From the NCBI RefSeq assembly GCF_940670765.1, contig NZ_CALNVW010000027.1, positions 91,900 through 155,899 on the forward strand: a DNA stretch of 64,000 nucleotides, written 5' to 3'. This stretch comes from Streptomyces sp. A 4/2 (GTDB taxonomy: Bacteria; Actinomycetota; Actinomycetes; Streptomycetales; Streptomycetaceae). Shown one piece after another: positions 30,618 to 39,634 of this stretch (position 1 is the first letter of the stretch; every line of letters starts with the position of its first letter). Made by a program: the position numbers and the translations under genes. The notes below the pieces were generated by a model that saw only the letters and a list, made by a program, of their open reading frames with translations, was not told the DNA's origin and did no database searches.

Positions 30618-31658
30618 TCACTGCGGTCGGCGTACCGGGGCTGTCGGTGGTGGGAGCGGCGCCGGCGGCTGCGCGGGATGCTGGTCCCGCCAGGCGCGGC
30701 AGTCCGCCAGCCGGGCCGCGACCCAGGGGTCGTCGCTGAGTTCCGAGGGCAGCCGGGTCGTCTCGTCGAGCACGGCGGCCGACAGTTGCTGCGCGGTCAG
30801 GCTGCCGGTGTCCCTGAGATCCGCGCCGGTCAGGTCGGCGCCGAGCAGGGTCGTTCCGCCGAGCGACGCACCCCGTAGGTCCGCCCCGATGAACTGCGCG
30901 TGGTCCAGCCGGGCATTCCGCAGTGAGGAGAGGCAGAGGTCGGCGCCGTTGAGGATCGCGTGGGTCAGGTCCGCACCGCGAAGGTCGGCGCGTCGTAGGT
31001 CCGCCCAGGTGAAGTACATCCAGGTGAGGCGGGGCGGAGCTTCGAAGTCGAAACTGCGCACCATGAGTCCGGTGAGGGTGGTCGACCTGAGGTCGACGCG
31101 TCGTGGCTCGTGGCGTTCGGGCCGGCGGGCCAGTACGTCGAACGCTGCGCGGATGTCGGCGGGGGGTTCGGTTCCCCAGGCAGGGACGGGCTCCCGCATC
31201 CCTTCCTCCGGAGGGCGGGATTCGGGATTCGGCGGGGTGTCCCGCTTGGCGTTCTCGCGGATGAAGGCCGCGAGTACCCCGACCACGGTGTTGTGCTCTT
31301 CGGCTGACTCCGCCATCACGTGTTCCAGGCTGTAGATGGCTCCGATCCGTTCCGTGAGCTTGTCCGAGGCCAGGTGACCGACGGCTGCCCGGAACCGCTC
31401 CGTCACCTGTCCTCGCCGGGAGAGACGGTAGGTACGGGCCGTGAACACCAGCCCGGCGAGCACCGTCGCGCCCGCCAGCGCGGCCAGTACCGTCTGGCGC
31501 ACGGCGTTCAGGGCGTCCGCCCGGTCCTTTCCCGGCAGTTTGCGGACCGTGTCCCCGGCTATCAGCCAGGACAGAGGCCCCAGCACGACGAGGACCGCGC
31601 CGAGAGTCGCCAGCACGGCGACGGATGTGCCGAGGACGGCTCGTTTCCCGCGAAACAC
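30618..31658 (-). CDS. Membrane-anchored pentapeptide-repeat protein
   Basis: 346 residues from GTG 31658; no strong ribosome site. Two hydrophobic helices near residues 10-32 and 55-75 anchor it. Next comes RFRAAVGHLASDKLTERIGA and IYSLEHVMAESAEEHNTVV, the linker usual in actinobacterial pentapeptide proteins. Residues 200-290 contain A(D/N)Lxx repeats (WADLRRADLRGADLTHAILN and ADLRGASLGGTTLLGADLTG), which fold as a right-handed beta helix. Function is not known for this group; some relatives bind DNA gyrase, and others accompany NTPase-based conflict systems. It lies 172 bp downstream of the STAND-like gene on the same strand, so they may be co-transcribed. Confidence 0.85.
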   Translation of the reverse strand: MFRGKRAVLGTSVAVLATLGAVLVVLGPLSWLIAGDTVRKLPGKDRADALNAVRQTVLAALAGATVLAGLVFTARTYRLSRRGQVTERFRAAVGHLASDKLTERIGAIYSLEHVMAESAEEHNTVVGVLAAFIRENAKRDTPPNPESRPPEEGMREPVPAWGTEPPADIRAAFDVLARRPERHEPRRVDLRSTTLTGLMVRSFDFEAPPRLTWMYFTWADLRRADLRGADLTHAILNGADLCLSSLRNARLDHAQFIGADLRGASLGGTTLLGADLTGADLRDTGSLTAQQLSAAVLDETTRLPSELSDDPWVAARLADCRAWRDQHPAQPPAPLPPPTAPVRRPQ

Positions 31659-31830
31659 CGGCCACGATCCGGGTTCCGGCTCTGGCGAGCTGCGTGCGCA
31701 TCATGGTCCGCTATCCCACCGCAGGGGAGACGGGGGCCGCCACCCCTCTCGGCCTTGGAGACCGGCGGGAGCGACGATCCCCGCACGAGGCAAGTACCGC
31801 CGTCCGCAGGTGCGCCAACGGTCCTGCGGA

Positions 31831-34800
31831 TCACCGTGCCGCCTGCTCCTGCCTCTCGTTCGCGAGCAGTTGATCGACCTCGGAGCTCTTGAGGACCAGG
31901 GCTTCGATCGTGATGTCTTCGGCATGGTCCCAGTACGAGTCCGTCCCGTTGGCGTCCGCCTGATGCTGCGATTCCGCGCTGACTCGGTCGTACACCGCGC
32001 CGCCCGCCGGATCGTCGCAGGTAAGGGTGCCGCTGATGCTGTTCCCGGATACCTGCATCGTCTGGCGCTCGCTCGAACACGTGCCTGCGGGATGGCCATC
32101 GATGTCGAGGGAGCCCACCGTCATCACGACATCGACCTGGCCGAGGTTCCGGACGATGCTGTCGTTGGCGAGGACATCCGAGGAGACCGTTTCCTTGACG
32201 TGGCACCCGTCGGAGTCACAGTTGACGCCGCTGCCCTCCTCCTTCTGGTTGAAGTCCAGGGTTCCGTAGCGCGCTGTGGTGAGGTCCTTCGTGTACTGCT
32301 CCAGGGAGTTGTACATCCTGTCGGATTCCGTGGGGGCCACCGGTGTCAGATCCATGGATGTGGTGTCCGACAGCGGGGTACGGGCCTCCATGGCGCGAGG
32401 AAGCGGGGCCCTGGGGTCGAAGCCCCCGCCCAGCGCGCTCGGCGGCTTCCAGCGCAGCACGCGATACGGCGCGTCCTTGGAGACGTAGAGATACCCGACG
32501 GTGGTGTCGGCGCGAAGGGCCGGGACGCCGTTGATGTCCGTGGTCTGCGGATTCTCCGCCGACGGCAGTCGCGGCTGGTCGGCCAGCGCCTGCGTGAACT
32601 TCTTGGCCAGCTTCGACGGGCTCGGGTAGAGAGACATCTCCTGTGTCAGCCGACTGGAACCCTTGCTGTCCCTGTCGCCCAGGTCGTCGTACGTCCAGAG
32701 ATGCAGATCGCCCGCGGCGCTGTCTGCCGCGTGCCACCGCGAGTAGTCCTTGCCGCCGACGCTCAGCAGGTCCTGGGCGTCCTGGTCCGTGTCCAGGGTG
32801 GATTCGGTCAGATGACTGGTGCCGAACTCCTCGCCGTGGGCCGTCACAGTGACGTCGTTGAGGTACTCCTTGACGTTCCAGTCGCCCTGGTACCGGAGGC
32901 CTGGCGCTTGGGCCAGGGCCTCCACCGCGCTGTCGAACGGTGCCCGGAGGCCCTTCGAACCACCGGCCCCGCCTCCGCCCCCGGATCCTCCGGTCGTGGT
33001 GATCGTGACGGCGGCAGTCGTGCCGACGACCAGGACGGCCACAGCGATGAGCAGGGCTTTCCCGCCGGCGAAACCGGCAGCCGTGGCCGTCGTCGCAGCT
33101 GCGGCGGTCGTGGTGACTCCGCCGGCTGCGGTGGATGTGTTCGCGACGGTGTGCGCGGCCGTATGGTGCGCCGCTTGCGCCGTGCCGTGGCCCGCGCCGG
33201 CATGCCCGGCCGCAGGGTGTGCTGCCTGGGCTGCGCCGTGGCCCGCTGCGTGTGGAACGGCCGCTGTCGTGGCGGACTGGGACGGCGCGGGCGAGAGGTT
33301 CGCCATGTGGGAGGCCACGGAGTGCGACTGCAGTCCGTGTGCGGGGGCGGCGTGTGCGGGGGTGGTCCCGGTCAGCCCGTGTGCCGGGGCGGTGTGTAGG
33401 GGGGCGGTCCCGGGCAGTCCGGGTGCCGGCGCGGGGAGCGGGTTGGTCAACGCCGGTGTGAAGTGCTGGGCGTTGAGCGCGGCGGTGGCGCCGTGGAGGT
33501 CGCCCAGTGCCTTCCACAGCAGAGCGGCCTCGCCCAGGAGTGCTGCCGCGATCACCCGACGCCCCGTGAGCAGGCTGCGGATCCCTTCCTCATGGACGAA
33601 GAAGGTCTCGGCCTGCTTGTCCTCGGCCCGCTGGGCGGCGCTCCAGCCTCGGCCGAGCAGCTTGCCCCAGGCCCGGAAGCGGAGCGAACGGGCCATCGCC
33701 GGGGAGGCGGCGCGGGAGATCCGTACCGCCAGTTCGGGTCGGCCGGCGGCCTCTGCCAGCGTGGCCGCCCGGTCCAACGCCACACTGTGTGCGGCGACTT
33801 CGGCGGCCGTGGTACCCGGCTGCGCCAGCCAGTCGGCGAGGTGGGCACAGATCGCCTCGACCGGGAAGAGCCCGGCGGCCCGGTCGAGTACGGCTGCCAC
33901 GACGTCCTGCGCGCAGCGGTAGCCGTACTGCTCGGCCCGGAGGAGGCCGAGCTCCGCCAGCTGCTCGCACACCCGCGCCGCGTCCGGCAGTTCGGTGAGC
34001 GCGCCGATGTGAGTCCGAGCCAGCTCCGCGCCGTCCAGGGTGGCCAACAGCCGCAGCACGCTCGTCGATGGATCGTCGAGCCCGTCGAGCAGCAGGGGAA
34101 GCAGTTCCGCCACCTCGCCCGGCAGCGGGAGCCGGGCGTCAGGGGAGCGGAGCCGGGTGAGTGCCGCCGCGTGGAGCAGATGCAGCGGTCGGCCTTGCGC
34201 GGCCTGCCACAGGGACGTGGCGGTGTCGAGCTCGTCCTCGGCGAGTGGCCGTTGCAGCGCGCGGACCAGCAGTTTCAGGCTGGCCGCGCGGTCCAGCCCG
34301 GCCAGCTCCACCAGTGCGCCGTCCTCGGTCAGGAGCGAGGGGCCGTGGGAAGCGAGGGCCAGGGCGGCGTCGGGGACCATGTCGGCCAGCGCCAGGGTCT
34401 GTTCTCGCGTCAGATCGGCATTGTCGAGGTACACGGCCACCCGCACCCCGGCCATCAGGCGCCGCAGTTCGGTGGCCGAGGGCGCGTAGCCCACGGCGTC
34501 GTAGCAGGCTTCGAAGATCTCCTGGGCGAGATCGGCCACCTCACGGTCGGCCGCGTTGAGGTAGATCAGCCCGTCCGGTGCGGGAGCCAGCCGGTGCGCC
34601 GCGTGGCGCAGCAGCATGCTGGTGCCGCTGCCGGACGGGCCGTAGAGCTGGACCAGCCCGCCGTCCCGGATGCCCTGATCCAGGGCCGCCAGCTCCGCCG
34701 CTCGGCCTACCAGTTCCTGCTGCCGGCGTGGAAGCAGCGCGATCTGGTCCCGGCGTACGGGTACGGGGCGCTGGCCTTGCACCAAGAGGGTTACCGAGGA

Positions 34801-35013
34801 GCCGTGTTGGGCGTCGACCAGTAGATTGTGGTCGCCGACGACCACCGAGCCCCGGGCGTCCCCGTCGATGTCGACGCGGTAGTCGTTGCCGCGCCGCTCG
34901 TCCCCGGTTCCGCCTTCGCTGCTCATGGCGCCTGCCTCGGTCTTGGTGCCTGCCTCGATCGTCCCGTCTGTCTCGGCAGTCACGTCGGCCTCGTCCGCTT
35001 CTTCCATCGCCAC
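31831..35013 (-). CDS. Transmembrane STAND-like NTPase with substituted P-loop lysine
   Basis: 1060 residues from GTG 35013 (ATG 35007 is equivalent). Residues 45-82 (SVVVGDHNLLVDAQHGSSVT) resemble the short N-terminal module of Streptomyces STAND/NB-ARC proteins. The NTPase core follows: the P-loop reads GPSGSGTS at 125-132, with threonine where lysine is expected, and VAVYLDNAD is a Walker-B-like strand. A helical region extends to about 520, then an Ala/His/Pro-rich linker, a transmembrane helix at 652-672 and about 380 extracytoplasmic residues containing four cysteines. The layout suggests an inside-outside sensor. With the neighbouring pentapeptide protein it may be an uncharacterised defence or signalling pair, which is inference. 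Confidence 0.75.
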   Translation of the reverse strand: MAMEEADEADVTAETDGTIEAGTKTEAGAMSSEGGTGDERRGNDYRVDIDGDARGSVVVGDHNLLVDAQHGSSVTLLVQGQRPVPVRRDQIALLPRRQQELVGRAAELAALDQGIRDGGLVQLYGPSGSGTSMLLRHAAHRLAPAPDGLIYLNAADREVADLAQEIFEACYDAVGYAPSATELRRLMAGVRVAVYLDNADLTREQTLALADMVPDAALALASHGPSLLTEDGALVELAGLDRAASLKLLVRALQRPLAEDELDTATSLWQAAQGRPLHLLHAAALTRLRSPDARLPLPGEVAELLPLLLDGLDDPSTSVLRLLATLDGAELARTHIGALTELPDAARVCEQLAELGLLRAEQYGYRCAQDVVAAVLDRAAGLFPVEAICAHLADWLAQPGTTAAEVAAHSVALDRAATLAEAAGRPELAVRISRAASPAMARSLRFRAWGKLLGRGWSAAQRAEDKQAETFFVHEEGIRSLLTGRRVIAAALLGEAALLWKALGDLHGATAALNAQHFTPALTNPLPAPAPGLPGTAPLHTAPAHGLTGTTPAHAAPAHGLQSHSVASHMANLSPAPSQSATTAAVPHAAGHGAAQAAHPAAGHAGAGHGTAQAAHHTAAHTVANTSTAAGGVTTTAAAATTATAAGFAGGKALLIAVAVLVVGTTAAVTITTTGGSGGGGGAGGSKGLRAPFDSAVEALAQAPGLRYQGDWNVKEYLNDVTVTAHGEEFGTSHLTESTLDTDQDAQDLLSVGGKDYSRWHAADSAAGDLHLWTYDDLGDRDSKGSSRLTQEMSLYPSPSKLAKKFTQALADQPRLPSAENPQTTDINGVPALRADTTVGYLYVSKDAPYRVLRWKPPSALGGGFDPRAPLPRAMEARTPLSDTTSMDLTPVAPTESDRMYNSLEQYTKDLTTARYGTLDFNQKEEGSGVNCDSDGCHVKETVSSDVLANDSIVRNLGQVDVVMTVGSLDIDGHPAGTCSSERQTMQVSGNSISGTLTCDDPAGGAVYDRVSAESQHQADANGTDSYWDHAEDITIEALVLKSSEVDQLLANERQEQAAR

Positions 35014-35258
35014 AGTGCTCTCCCGGCCGTGGAACGTGACCGTTCTCGGGGCAGGCCGCCGTGCGGGCGGCTGCCGATACGGAAGGGGCGTGTCTGCTCG
35101 GTCAACCGTGTGGACCGGCAGTGCCCGGAACCGCCGTGGGGCGTCCCGTGAAGGAGGCTAGTGGCAGGCGGGCGCCGGGAAGTCATCAAATGATGGGTTC
35201 CCGTTCCGGCCCGTGGCTGGACATTCCGGCGGGCTGGCCGTTCCCGGGGCCTGGCTCC

Positions 35259-35296
35259 CCCTGGCCGGACCGCCTGCGGCGGCTGCCCGGCCAGGG
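35259..35296 (-). terminator. Terminator of the aminotransferase gene
   Basis: CCCTGGCCGG and CCGGCCAGGG form a perfect 10-bp stem with inner complementarity, 34 bp beyond the aminotransferase stop. The rest of 35014-35258 holds the STAND gene promoter region and no recognisable gene. Confidence 0.75.
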
Positions 35297-35329
35297 CGCG
35301 TTGCCTTCCCGTGCCGCTTCCTCGACGGC

Positions 35330-36538
35330 TCAGTCGGCGAGGTGCGCCAGCCGGTCGGCTGCCTCACGCAGGACGTCCGTCTTCTTGCAGAAGGCGAAGC
35401 GGACCTGGGTGCGCCCGGCGGTGGGGTGGTCGTAGAAGACTGAGTTGGGGACGGCGACCACTCCGCAGCGTTCGGGGAGAGTGCGGCAGAAGTCCAACGC
35501 ATGGGAATGCGGAGCGAGTTCGGCGATATCCGTGGTGATGAAGTAGGTGCCGTGAGGGAGGTAGACCTCGAAGCCCGCGTCCGTCAGCCCGGCCGCCAGG
35601 ATGTCCCGCTTGGTGCGCAGACCCTCGCGCAGGTCGGTGAAGTAGCTGTCCGGCAGGCGTAGCGCGTCGGCGACCGCGTACTGGAACGGCCCGGCGCTGA
35701 CGTAGGTCAGGTACTGCTTCGCGGTGCGTACGGCGGCGACCAGGTCGGGGGCCGCCGTCACCCAGCCGACCTTCCAGCCGGTGAAGGAGAAGGTCTTGCC
35801 GGCGGAGGAGAGCGAGACGGTGCGGTCGCGCATGCCGGGAAGGGCCGCGATGGGGTGGTGGCCGCCCTCGAAGACCAGGTGCTCGTAGACCTCGTCGGTG
35901 ACGACCAACAGGTCGCGCTCGCAGGCCAGTTCGGCGATGGCCGTCAGTTCGTCCGGGGTGAGGACCATGCCGGTGGGGTTGTGCGGGGAGTTGAGCAGGA
36001 GCAGCCGGGTCCGGGGGGTGACGGCGGCGCGCAGCGCGTCCAGGTCCGGGCGGAAGTCGGGGGCGCGCAGGGTCAGGGGGACGCGGGTCGCTCCGGCCAT
36101 GGCGATGGAGGCGGCGTACGAGTCGTAGAACGGCTCGAAGGCGATGACCTCGTCGCCCGGCTCCAGGAGGGCGAGCATCGTCGCCGCGATGGCCTCCGTC
36201 GCCCCCGCGGTGACCAGGACCTCGGTGTCGGGGTCGTACGTGAGCCCGTAGAACCGCTGTTGGTGCTCGGCGATCGCCGTTCGCAGCTCGGGGACGCCGG
36301 GGCCCGGCGGGTACTGGTTGCCGCGGCCGTCGCGGATCGCGCGGACCGCCGATTCCGAGATCGCGGCCGGGCCGTCGGTGTCCGGGAAGCCCTGGCCCAG
36401 ATTGATCGCTCCGGTCGCGGTGGCCAGGGCCGACATCTCCGCGAAGATCGTCGTTCCGAGCCCGTCGAGGCGTCGGTTGAGCAGCGGCCGTCCTGCGACG
36501 CGTCCCGTGGGGCTTCCCGTAGAGGTCATGGCGGTCAT
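35330..36538 (-). CDS. Class I/II aminotransferase (PLP)
   Basis: 402 residues from ATG 36538; ATG 36529, with GCAGGA eight bases upstream, is an equally good start. GAINLGQGFPDTDGP, LLLNSPHNPTG, VTDEVYEHL and SLSSAGKTFSFTGWKVGW (the PLP lysine) define fold type I aminotransferases of the kynurenine/methionine/DapC-like branch. It transfers an amino group from an amino acid to a 2-oxo acid; candidates are kynurenine, methionine or N-succinyl-diaminopimelate, and sequence does not decide. It is monocistronic, with a hairpin downstream. Confidence 0.88.
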   Translation of the reverse strand: MTAMTSTGSPTGRVAGRPLLNRRLDGLGTTIFAEMSALATATGAINLGQGFPDTDGPAAISESAVRAIRDGRGNQYPPGPGVPELRTAIAEHQQRFYGLTYDPDTEVLVTAGATEAIAATMLALLEPGDEVIAFEPFYDSYAASIAMAGATRVPLTLRAPDFRPDLDALRAAVTPRTRLLLLNSPHNPTGMVLTPDELTAIAELACERDLLVVTDEVYEHLVFEGGHHPIAALPGMRDRTVSLSSAGKTFSFTGWKVGWVTAAPDLVAAVRTAKQYLTYVSAGPFQYAVADALRLPDSYFTDLREGLRTKRDILAAGLTDAGFEVYLPHGTYFITTDIAELAPHSHALDFCRTLPERCGVVAVPNSVFYDHPTAGRTQVRFAFCKKTDVLREAADRLAHLAD

Positions 36539-36679
36539 CCTGCGCCGAACCTCTGGACTTCCTCAACTTCTGCTTGGGCCGGGACGGGCGGGGGATCCCC
36601 TTGTCACGCGACAGTCCGGGACCGGGGCGGGGGCCGACGGGGGATCTCGTTCCTGGGGGACGGAGGAGAGGTGAGGGCC

Positions 36680-37018
36680 ATGGGTCTGTTCATCCTGGTG
36701 ATGGTGGCGACCGTCGTGGTCGTGGTGGTGATCGCGCGAGGGATACGCGGCCGGGACGGCAAGCGGCGTACGTACGCGGGAGGCGGCGCGGCCGGAGGCG
36801 CCGCGGGCCACAGCTGGTGGGCCGGGGACGGCGGAGGCGCGCCCAGCAGTGACCCGGGAGGCCACTCCGGCGGTCATTCGGGAGGCCACCACTCCTCCGG
36901 CGGGGGTCATTCGGGCGGCCACCATTCCTGCGGAGGTGGTCATTCCTGTGGCGGTGGTCACTCCTGCGGAGGGGGCTCGTCGTGCGGAGGCGGCGGAGGC
37001 TGTGGAGGTTCCAGCTGA
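36680..37018 (+). CDS. Small membrane protein with Gly/His/Cys repeat tail
   Basis: 112 residues from ATG 36680, preceded by GAGGAGAGGTGAGG. One N-terminal transmembrane helix (residues 2-20) is followed by a basic patch (RGRDGKRR) and a glycine-rich region that ends in repeats of GGHHSCGGG and GHSCGGG, with six cysteines and many histidines. The repeats could bind metal or form a low-complexity surface. I recognise no domain. It is divergent from the aminotransferase and followed by hairpins. Confidence 0.65.
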   Translation: MGLFILVMVATVVVVVVIARGIRGRDGKRRTYAGGGAAGGAAGHSWWAGDGGGAPSSDPGGHSGGHSGGHHSSGGGHSGGHHSCGGGHSCGGGHSCGGGSSCGGGGGCGGSS

Positions 37019-37064
37019 CGCTCGGAAAGGACCGGAGGAGGGGCTCCCCCCTCTCCTCCTGAAG

Positions 37065-37095
37065 GCGCTCGTCGGGTCGACCACCCGGCGGGCGC
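37065..37095 (+). terminator. Terminator after the Gly/His/Cys protein
   Basis: GCGCTCGTCGGGT and ACCCGGCGGGCGC pair with two G-U pairs around CGACC, followed by TTTCT. A weaker hairpin of GGAGGAG/CTCCTCC precedes it at 37034-37060. Confidence 0.8.
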
Positions 37096-37390
37096 TTTCT
37101 GTTCGGCAGGGTGTGATTCCGGTGTGCCGGCTGTCCCAAGATCCGCTTAGGGCGCCCTTGTTGAACGTATGAACAGCCAAGCCCCCCAGGGGATGGAAAC
37201 AACCCGGTATCCACTCCAAGTTGGGTAAAAACGCTGTGAGCGACATGTACTTCGTGATTCCCTCGCAGTGAGAAGAAGCAGCCCTCGGACCTGAGACCTG
37301 ACCGTGGCCCATGCCGGCGTCTCTGTCCCTGGCACCTGCTCCGGGGATACCCCCGTCCACCTGTCGATTGTGTGTTTGTGGAGCCCACCC
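37096..37390. other. Intergenic region upstream of DUF2617 gene
   Basis: Relatively AT-rich for this genome (GTTGGGTAAAAACGCTGTGAG near 37220), so it probably contains the promoter of the DUF2617-spermidine synthase unit. No gene, repeat or known operator is recognised. Confidence 0.5.
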
Positions 37391-37927
37391 ATGCTCACGA
37401 CCCTCAGTACTGCCTACACCGATACCCGCGCGGCCGATCTGGCGTGGACGCTGGGGCGCGAGCCGCTGCCCGCGCTCGCGGTCCTCGATCTCGAACTCGA
37501 CGGCGCCAAGCTCCAGATGAGGCTTCTCGGCGCCTCCCACCAGGTGATTCTGGAGGAGGACGGCGGTCTCTGTTCGGAGACCGTCGCCTGCCTTCCGGGA
37601 AGCAGCACCCCGTTACCCCTCGGCGTGGCCGAGCGCGTCGGCGACTGGGGGTACGAGTTCGCCGCCTGCGTGGAGACCCTCTCCGCGTGCTCGTTCGCGG
37701 GGCGCGCGCAGGAGTTGCTCGCGCTGGTGGCCGACCATCCGAACGGCCTCGCGGGGACGTTCCCCGGCTCGCCGCACGCCTTCACCGCGATGCTGGCGCG
37801 CCGCCACGAGGGCCAGGTGCACTGGCGTACCTGGCACGCCTACCCGCAGGAAGGACAGCTGGTGGTCACCCGTACCCGGGTCGGGGTCCGGGTCCCCGCC
37901 GAAGCCTCATTGAACCTCTGTGGGTGA
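37391..37927 (+). CDS. DUF2617 family protein
   Basis: 178 residues from ATG 37391, with GTGGAG upstream; the open frame extends 87 bp further but without coding character. LELRLLGASHQVI-like strands (KLQMRLLGASHQVI), ETVACLPG and LAGTFPGSPHAFTAM followed by WRTWHAYPQ match the actinobacterial DUF2617 family. No function is established to my knowledge. It is regularly found beside the membrane-fused spermidine synthase gene, as here, where it starts 36 bp later. Confidence 0.8.
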   Translation: MLTTLSTAYTDTRAADLAWTLGREPLPALAVLDLELDGAKLQMRLLGASHQVILEEDGGLCSETVACLPGSSTPLPLGVAERVGDWGYEFAACVETLSACSFAGRAQELLALVADHPNGLAGTFPGSPHAFTAMLARRHEGQVHWRTWHAYPQEGQLVVTRTRVGVRVPAEASLNLCG

Positions 37928-37963
37928 CGAGTTGGGCGCGTCTCATGGCGTGGCGTCCGCTGC

Positions 37964-39511
37964 ATGATCGACCAGTCCGCACCCCCCGGGACCGAGGCCG
38001 CGCGACTCTCCGTACGGCCGCGGACCGGCCGGCTCCTCGTGCTCGGCACCGTCTTCGTCTGCGCGGCCTGCGGACTGGTGTACGAGCTCGAACTGGTCGC
38101 GCTCGCTTCGTACTTGATCGGCGACTCGGTCACCCAGGCCTCCGTCGTGCTGTCCGTCATGGTGTTCGCGATGGGCATCGGCTCGCTGCTCGCCAAACGG
38201 CTGCGGGTCCGCGCCGCCGTGGGCTTCGGGCTGGTCGAGGCGGCGCTGGCGCTGATCGGCGGTGGCTCGGCGCTGGTCCTGTACGCGTCGTTCGCCTGGG
38301 GCGGCGGCTCGCGGTACGCGCTCGTCGGCTTCTCGCTCGCGATCGGGGTGCTGATGGGCGCGGAGATCCCGCTGCTGATGACGCTGATCCAGCGGGTCTC
38401 GCAACAGGACGCGGGCGGCACGGTCGCCGACCTGTTCGCCGCGGACTACGTGGGCGCGCTGGTCGGCGGTCTGGCCTTCCCGTTCCTGCTGCTGCCGGTG
38501 CTGGGGCAGCTCACCGGGGCGCTGCTCACCGGGACGGTCAACGCGGTGGCGGGCGGGGCGCTGGTGCTGTGGCTGTTCCGGCGCGATCTGACCGTGCGGG
38601 CGCGGTGGTGCCTGATCGTCGTGAACGTGCTGGTGCTCGCCGTCCTGGCCACCGCGACGGCGCTGGTCGGTGACTTCGAACAGGCCGCACGGCGTGCGGT
38701 GTACGGGCCCCATGTGCGGGTCGCGCTGCAGACCGGTGTCCAGGAGATCGTCCTCACCCGCTCCCGGCACGGCACCCTGAACCTCTTCCTGGACGGCAGG
38801 CTCCGGGTCAACGGCCTGGACGAGCGCCGGTACCACCGCGCGCTGGTCGACCCGGCGATGCGCGGCCCGCACCGCGACGTACTGATCCTGGGCGGCGGGG
38901 ACGGCCTCGCGGCCCGCGAGGTGCTGCGGCGGCGGGACGTGGCGTCGGTGACCGTGGTGGAGCTGGACCCCGGCGTCGTACGGCTGGCCCGTACGGACCC
39001 GGGGCTGGCGGCGCTGAACGGTCACGCGTACCGCGACCGGCGGCTGCACGTGGTCACCGCCGACGCGTTCACCTGGCTGCGCTCGCCCCGGCCCCGGTAC
39101 GACGTGATCGTCTCGGATCTGCCGGATCCCGGGATCACCGCGAGTACCAAGCTGTACTCGCAGGAGTTCTACGGGCTGGTGGCGCGCGTGCTGGCACCCG
39201 GCGGCAGGCTGGCCGTCCACGCGGGGCCGGTCGACGCCCGGCCGCACAGCTTCTGGACGGTCGGCGCGACGGTGCGGTCGGCGGGGCTGCGGGCCGTCCC
39301 GTACCGGGCGTCGGGCCGCAGACCGGCCTTCGCGGCCGGACCGGACCGGTCGAGCGGGACGACCCGGGCGGCCGACGACTGGGGCTTCGTCCTGGCGGCC
39401 CGCGGGGACCCGGACACCGTGCCGCTCGGTACGGGGGCCTGGTCCCGGCCGGCGGTCCGGTGGGACGGGCTGCCGCCGTCCACGCTGGTGCACCCGCGGT
39501 ACACGCGGTGA
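37964..39511 (+). CDS. Membrane-fused spermidine synthase family protein
   Basis: 515 residues from ATG 37964. The first 230 residues contain about seven transmembrane helices (including CAACGLVYELELVALASYL). The soluble C-terminal half has the aminopropyltransferase fold with VLILGGGDGLAARE (S-adenosyl-binding loop), VVELDPGVVRLAR and DVIVSDLPDP. Stand-alone spermidine synthases transfer aminopropyl from decarboxylated S-adenosylmethionine to putrescine; substrates of the membrane-fused type are not well established. The normal DDP-type catalytic site reads DLPDP here. It pairs with DUF2617 upstream. Confidence 0.85.
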   Translation: MIDQSAPPGTEAARLSVRPRTGRLLVLGTVFVCAACGLVYELELVALASYLIGDSVTQASVVLSVMVFAMGIGSLLAKRLRVRAAVGFGLVEAALALIGGGSALVLYASFAWGGGSRYALVGFSLAIGVLMGAEIPLLMTLIQRVSQQDAGGTVADLFAADYVGALVGGLAFPFLLLPVLGQLTGALLTGTVNAVAGGALVLWLFRRDLTVRARWCLIVVNVLVLAVLATATALVGDFEQAARRAVYGPHVRVALQTGVQEIVLTRSRHGTLNLFLDGRLRVNGLDERRYHRALVDPAMRGPHRDVLILGGGDGLAAREVLRRRDVASVTVVELDPGVVRLARTDPGLAALNGHAYRDRRLHVVTADAFTWLRSPRPRYDVIVSDLPDPGITASTKLYSQEFYGLVARVLAPGGRLAVHAGPVDARPHSFWTVGATVRSAGLRAVPYRASGRRPAFAAGPDRSSGTTRAADDWGFVLAARGDPDTVPLGTGAWSRPAVRWDGLPPSTLVHPRYTR

Positions 39512-39634
39512 CGGCCGGGTGAGGGCGGCGGGTGGGAGTGGGACGGGTGGGAGTGGGACGAGTGGGTGTGGGGGCGGTACCGGTGGGGACCGAAAGGCAG
39601 ACGTGTCGGCTGTGTCTGAGTAGGCTCGACTCCT

